Source of the DNA: Arsukibacterium sp.
Lineage (GTDB): Bacteria; Pseudomonadota; Gammaproteobacteria; Enterobacterales; Alteromonadaceae
Assembly (NCBI RefSeq): GCF_018402695.1
Contig: NZ_JAGYIM010000019.1
Coordinates: forward strand, 1 to 64,000
DNA: 64,000 nucleotides
Reading direction: 5' to 3'
The notes under the pieces were generated by a model, which worked only from the letters and a program-made list of their open reading frames with translations, was not told the DNA's origin and searched no databases. Within the stretch, counting starts at the first letter, position 1. Each line of letters starts with the position of its first letter. Below are positions 63,234 through 64,000 of the stretch, piece after piece. Made by a program: the position numbers and the translations under genes.

Positions 63234-64000
63234 ATGAAGAACAAAGTCAGCATGTCTCATTTATCAAGTCCGGCACGCAGCTATGCTATTACCCTGACAG
63301 TGTTTTTAGTTGTCTGGCTGCTTAGTTTTGCGGAAACCTTATGGTCCATGGTTACTATCTGGTTGCGGTCCGATACCTATGCCCACGGCATATTAATTTT
63401 CCCAATCAGCCTGTATCTAATCTGGCGAAAACGCCAGCAAATCGCCGCTACCCGACTGAGTCCATCTGCCCCGCCTATACTGTTTTTGTTTATTCTGGTT
63501 ACGGTCTGGTATTTTGCTAACGCCGTGGCCGTTAATGTCGTCAGTCAGCTTGCAGTAGTACTGATGCTGCCGGTTCTGGTTTGGCTGTGCTGTGGCTGGC
63601 CGCTGTTAAAGCTACTGCGGTTTCCGCTGTGTTACCTGTTGTTTGCAGTACCAATGGGTGAAAACCTGGTGCCCTGGCTGCAAGACATAACAGCAGACAT
63701 TACCGTGGCGGCACTGCAACTAAGTCAAATTCCGGTGTACCGGGATGGATTGTACCTGACAACCCCCACCGGGTTATTTCTGGTCGCTGAAGCCTGCTCT
63801 GGTATTCGCTATTTAATTGCCTCTGTCGCCTTAGGCACCCTATACGCTTACCTGACCTACACCAGCAGAGTTAAACAACTGGTCTTTTGTCTGGCTGCGA
63901 TAATTGTTCCTATTGTGGCTAATGGCCTGCGTGCCTACGGTATAGTGTTAATCGCCTCCCTGACCGATATGAAACATGCTGTCGGCGTTGATCACTTGAT
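63234..64000 (+). CDS. xrtA: Exosortase A (XrtA), 3' end cut by window edge
   Basis: The first 255 residues of an eight-helix membrane transpeptidase. The catalytic cysteine is C188 in AEACSGIRYLIASVALG, the arginine R233 in NGLRAYGIV and the histidine H254 in GVDHLI, reached just at the window edge. Exosortases cleave PEP-CTERM tails of exported proteins and anchor them, in step with exopolysaccharide made by the same locus. No PEP-CTERM substrate is visible in the window. The ATG is 3 bases after the FemAB-like stop. Confidence 0.95.
   Translation, partial: MKNKVSMSHLSSPARSYAITLTVFLVVWLLSFAETLWSMVTIWLRSDTYAHGILIFPISLYLIWRKRQQIAATRLSPSAPPILFLFILVTVWYFANAVAVNVVSQLAVVLMLPVLVWLCCGWPLLKLLRFPLCYLLFAVPMGENLVPWLQDITADITVAALQLSQIPVYRDGLYLTTPTGLFLVAEACSGIRYLIASVALGTLYAYLTYTSRVKQLVFCLAAIIVPIVANGLRAYGIVLIASLTDMKHAVGVDHL

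Overview
The window holds DNA from two unrelated bacteria joined without a gap near position 44,440. Bases 1 to about 44,430 look like a compact actinobacterium of moderate G+C: many GTG and TTG starts, very short or overlapping gene boundaries, and Actinobacteria-style membrane glycosylation proteins. The freshwater or marine planktonic type (Microbacteriaceae or similar) is my guess. From about 44,453 to the end is a gammaproteobacterium of the Alteromonadales/Rheinheimera kind: folX-yfcH, tesA/ybbA/ybbP and an exosortase A (XrtA) exopolysaccharide locus. Genes from both sides are cut at the join, so I read it as an assembly chimera rather than a biological fusion.

Actinobacterial part (1-44.43 kb): one large surface-glycan locus. 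The left 11 kb carries pseudaminic acid synthesis (pseI partial, pseH, pseC, pseB, pseF; no pseG in the window), several SAM methyltransferases, a C-methyltransferase of the TylC3 type and two paralogous DUF6492 proteins. From 11 to 24 kb lie large polytopic membrane proteins, a GT2, a PhyH-type dioxygenase, an OafA-type acyltransferase, an ABC exporter and rfbG-rfbH. With rfbF at 26.9 kb these make a CDP-4-keto-3,6-dideoxyhexose, and an RmlC-like epimerase and reductases at 35-39 kb could turn it into a product such as CDP-ascarylose. Between 24 and 44 kb are a GT61, an FkbM methyltransferase, GtrA, a fused glutaminase/N-acetyl-sugar amidotransferase, a UDP-sugar 6-dehydrogenase, several GT2 enzymes (three polyprenyl-phosphate type) and more GT-C-like membrane proteins. 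The likely plan is: nucleotide sugars made in the cytoplasm, transfer to lipid carriers, flipping (ABC exporter, GtrA), and further glycosylation outside the membrane by GT-C proteins. Four genes here carry single-base frameshifts, each fixed by one base in a short homopolymer; I found none in the gammaproteobacterial part.

Gammaproteobacterial part (44.45-64 kb): the 3' end of an HDOD-type protein, a ComEA-like secreted helix-hairpin-helix protein, a PepSY/response-regulator/sensor-kinase operon, folX, yfcH, the ybbP-ybbA permease/ATPase pair divergent from tesA, a tRNA-Ala plus three tRNA-Glu cluster with a decayed fourth tRNA-Glu, and then the XrtA exopolysaccharide locus. That locus has an AAA ATPase, an outer-membrane protein, a tyrosine autokinase, a chain-length determinant and an export lipoprotein. 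On the other strand are a priming glycosyltransferase, a polysaccharide deacetylase, a FemAB-like protein and exosortase A, which runs off the right edge.
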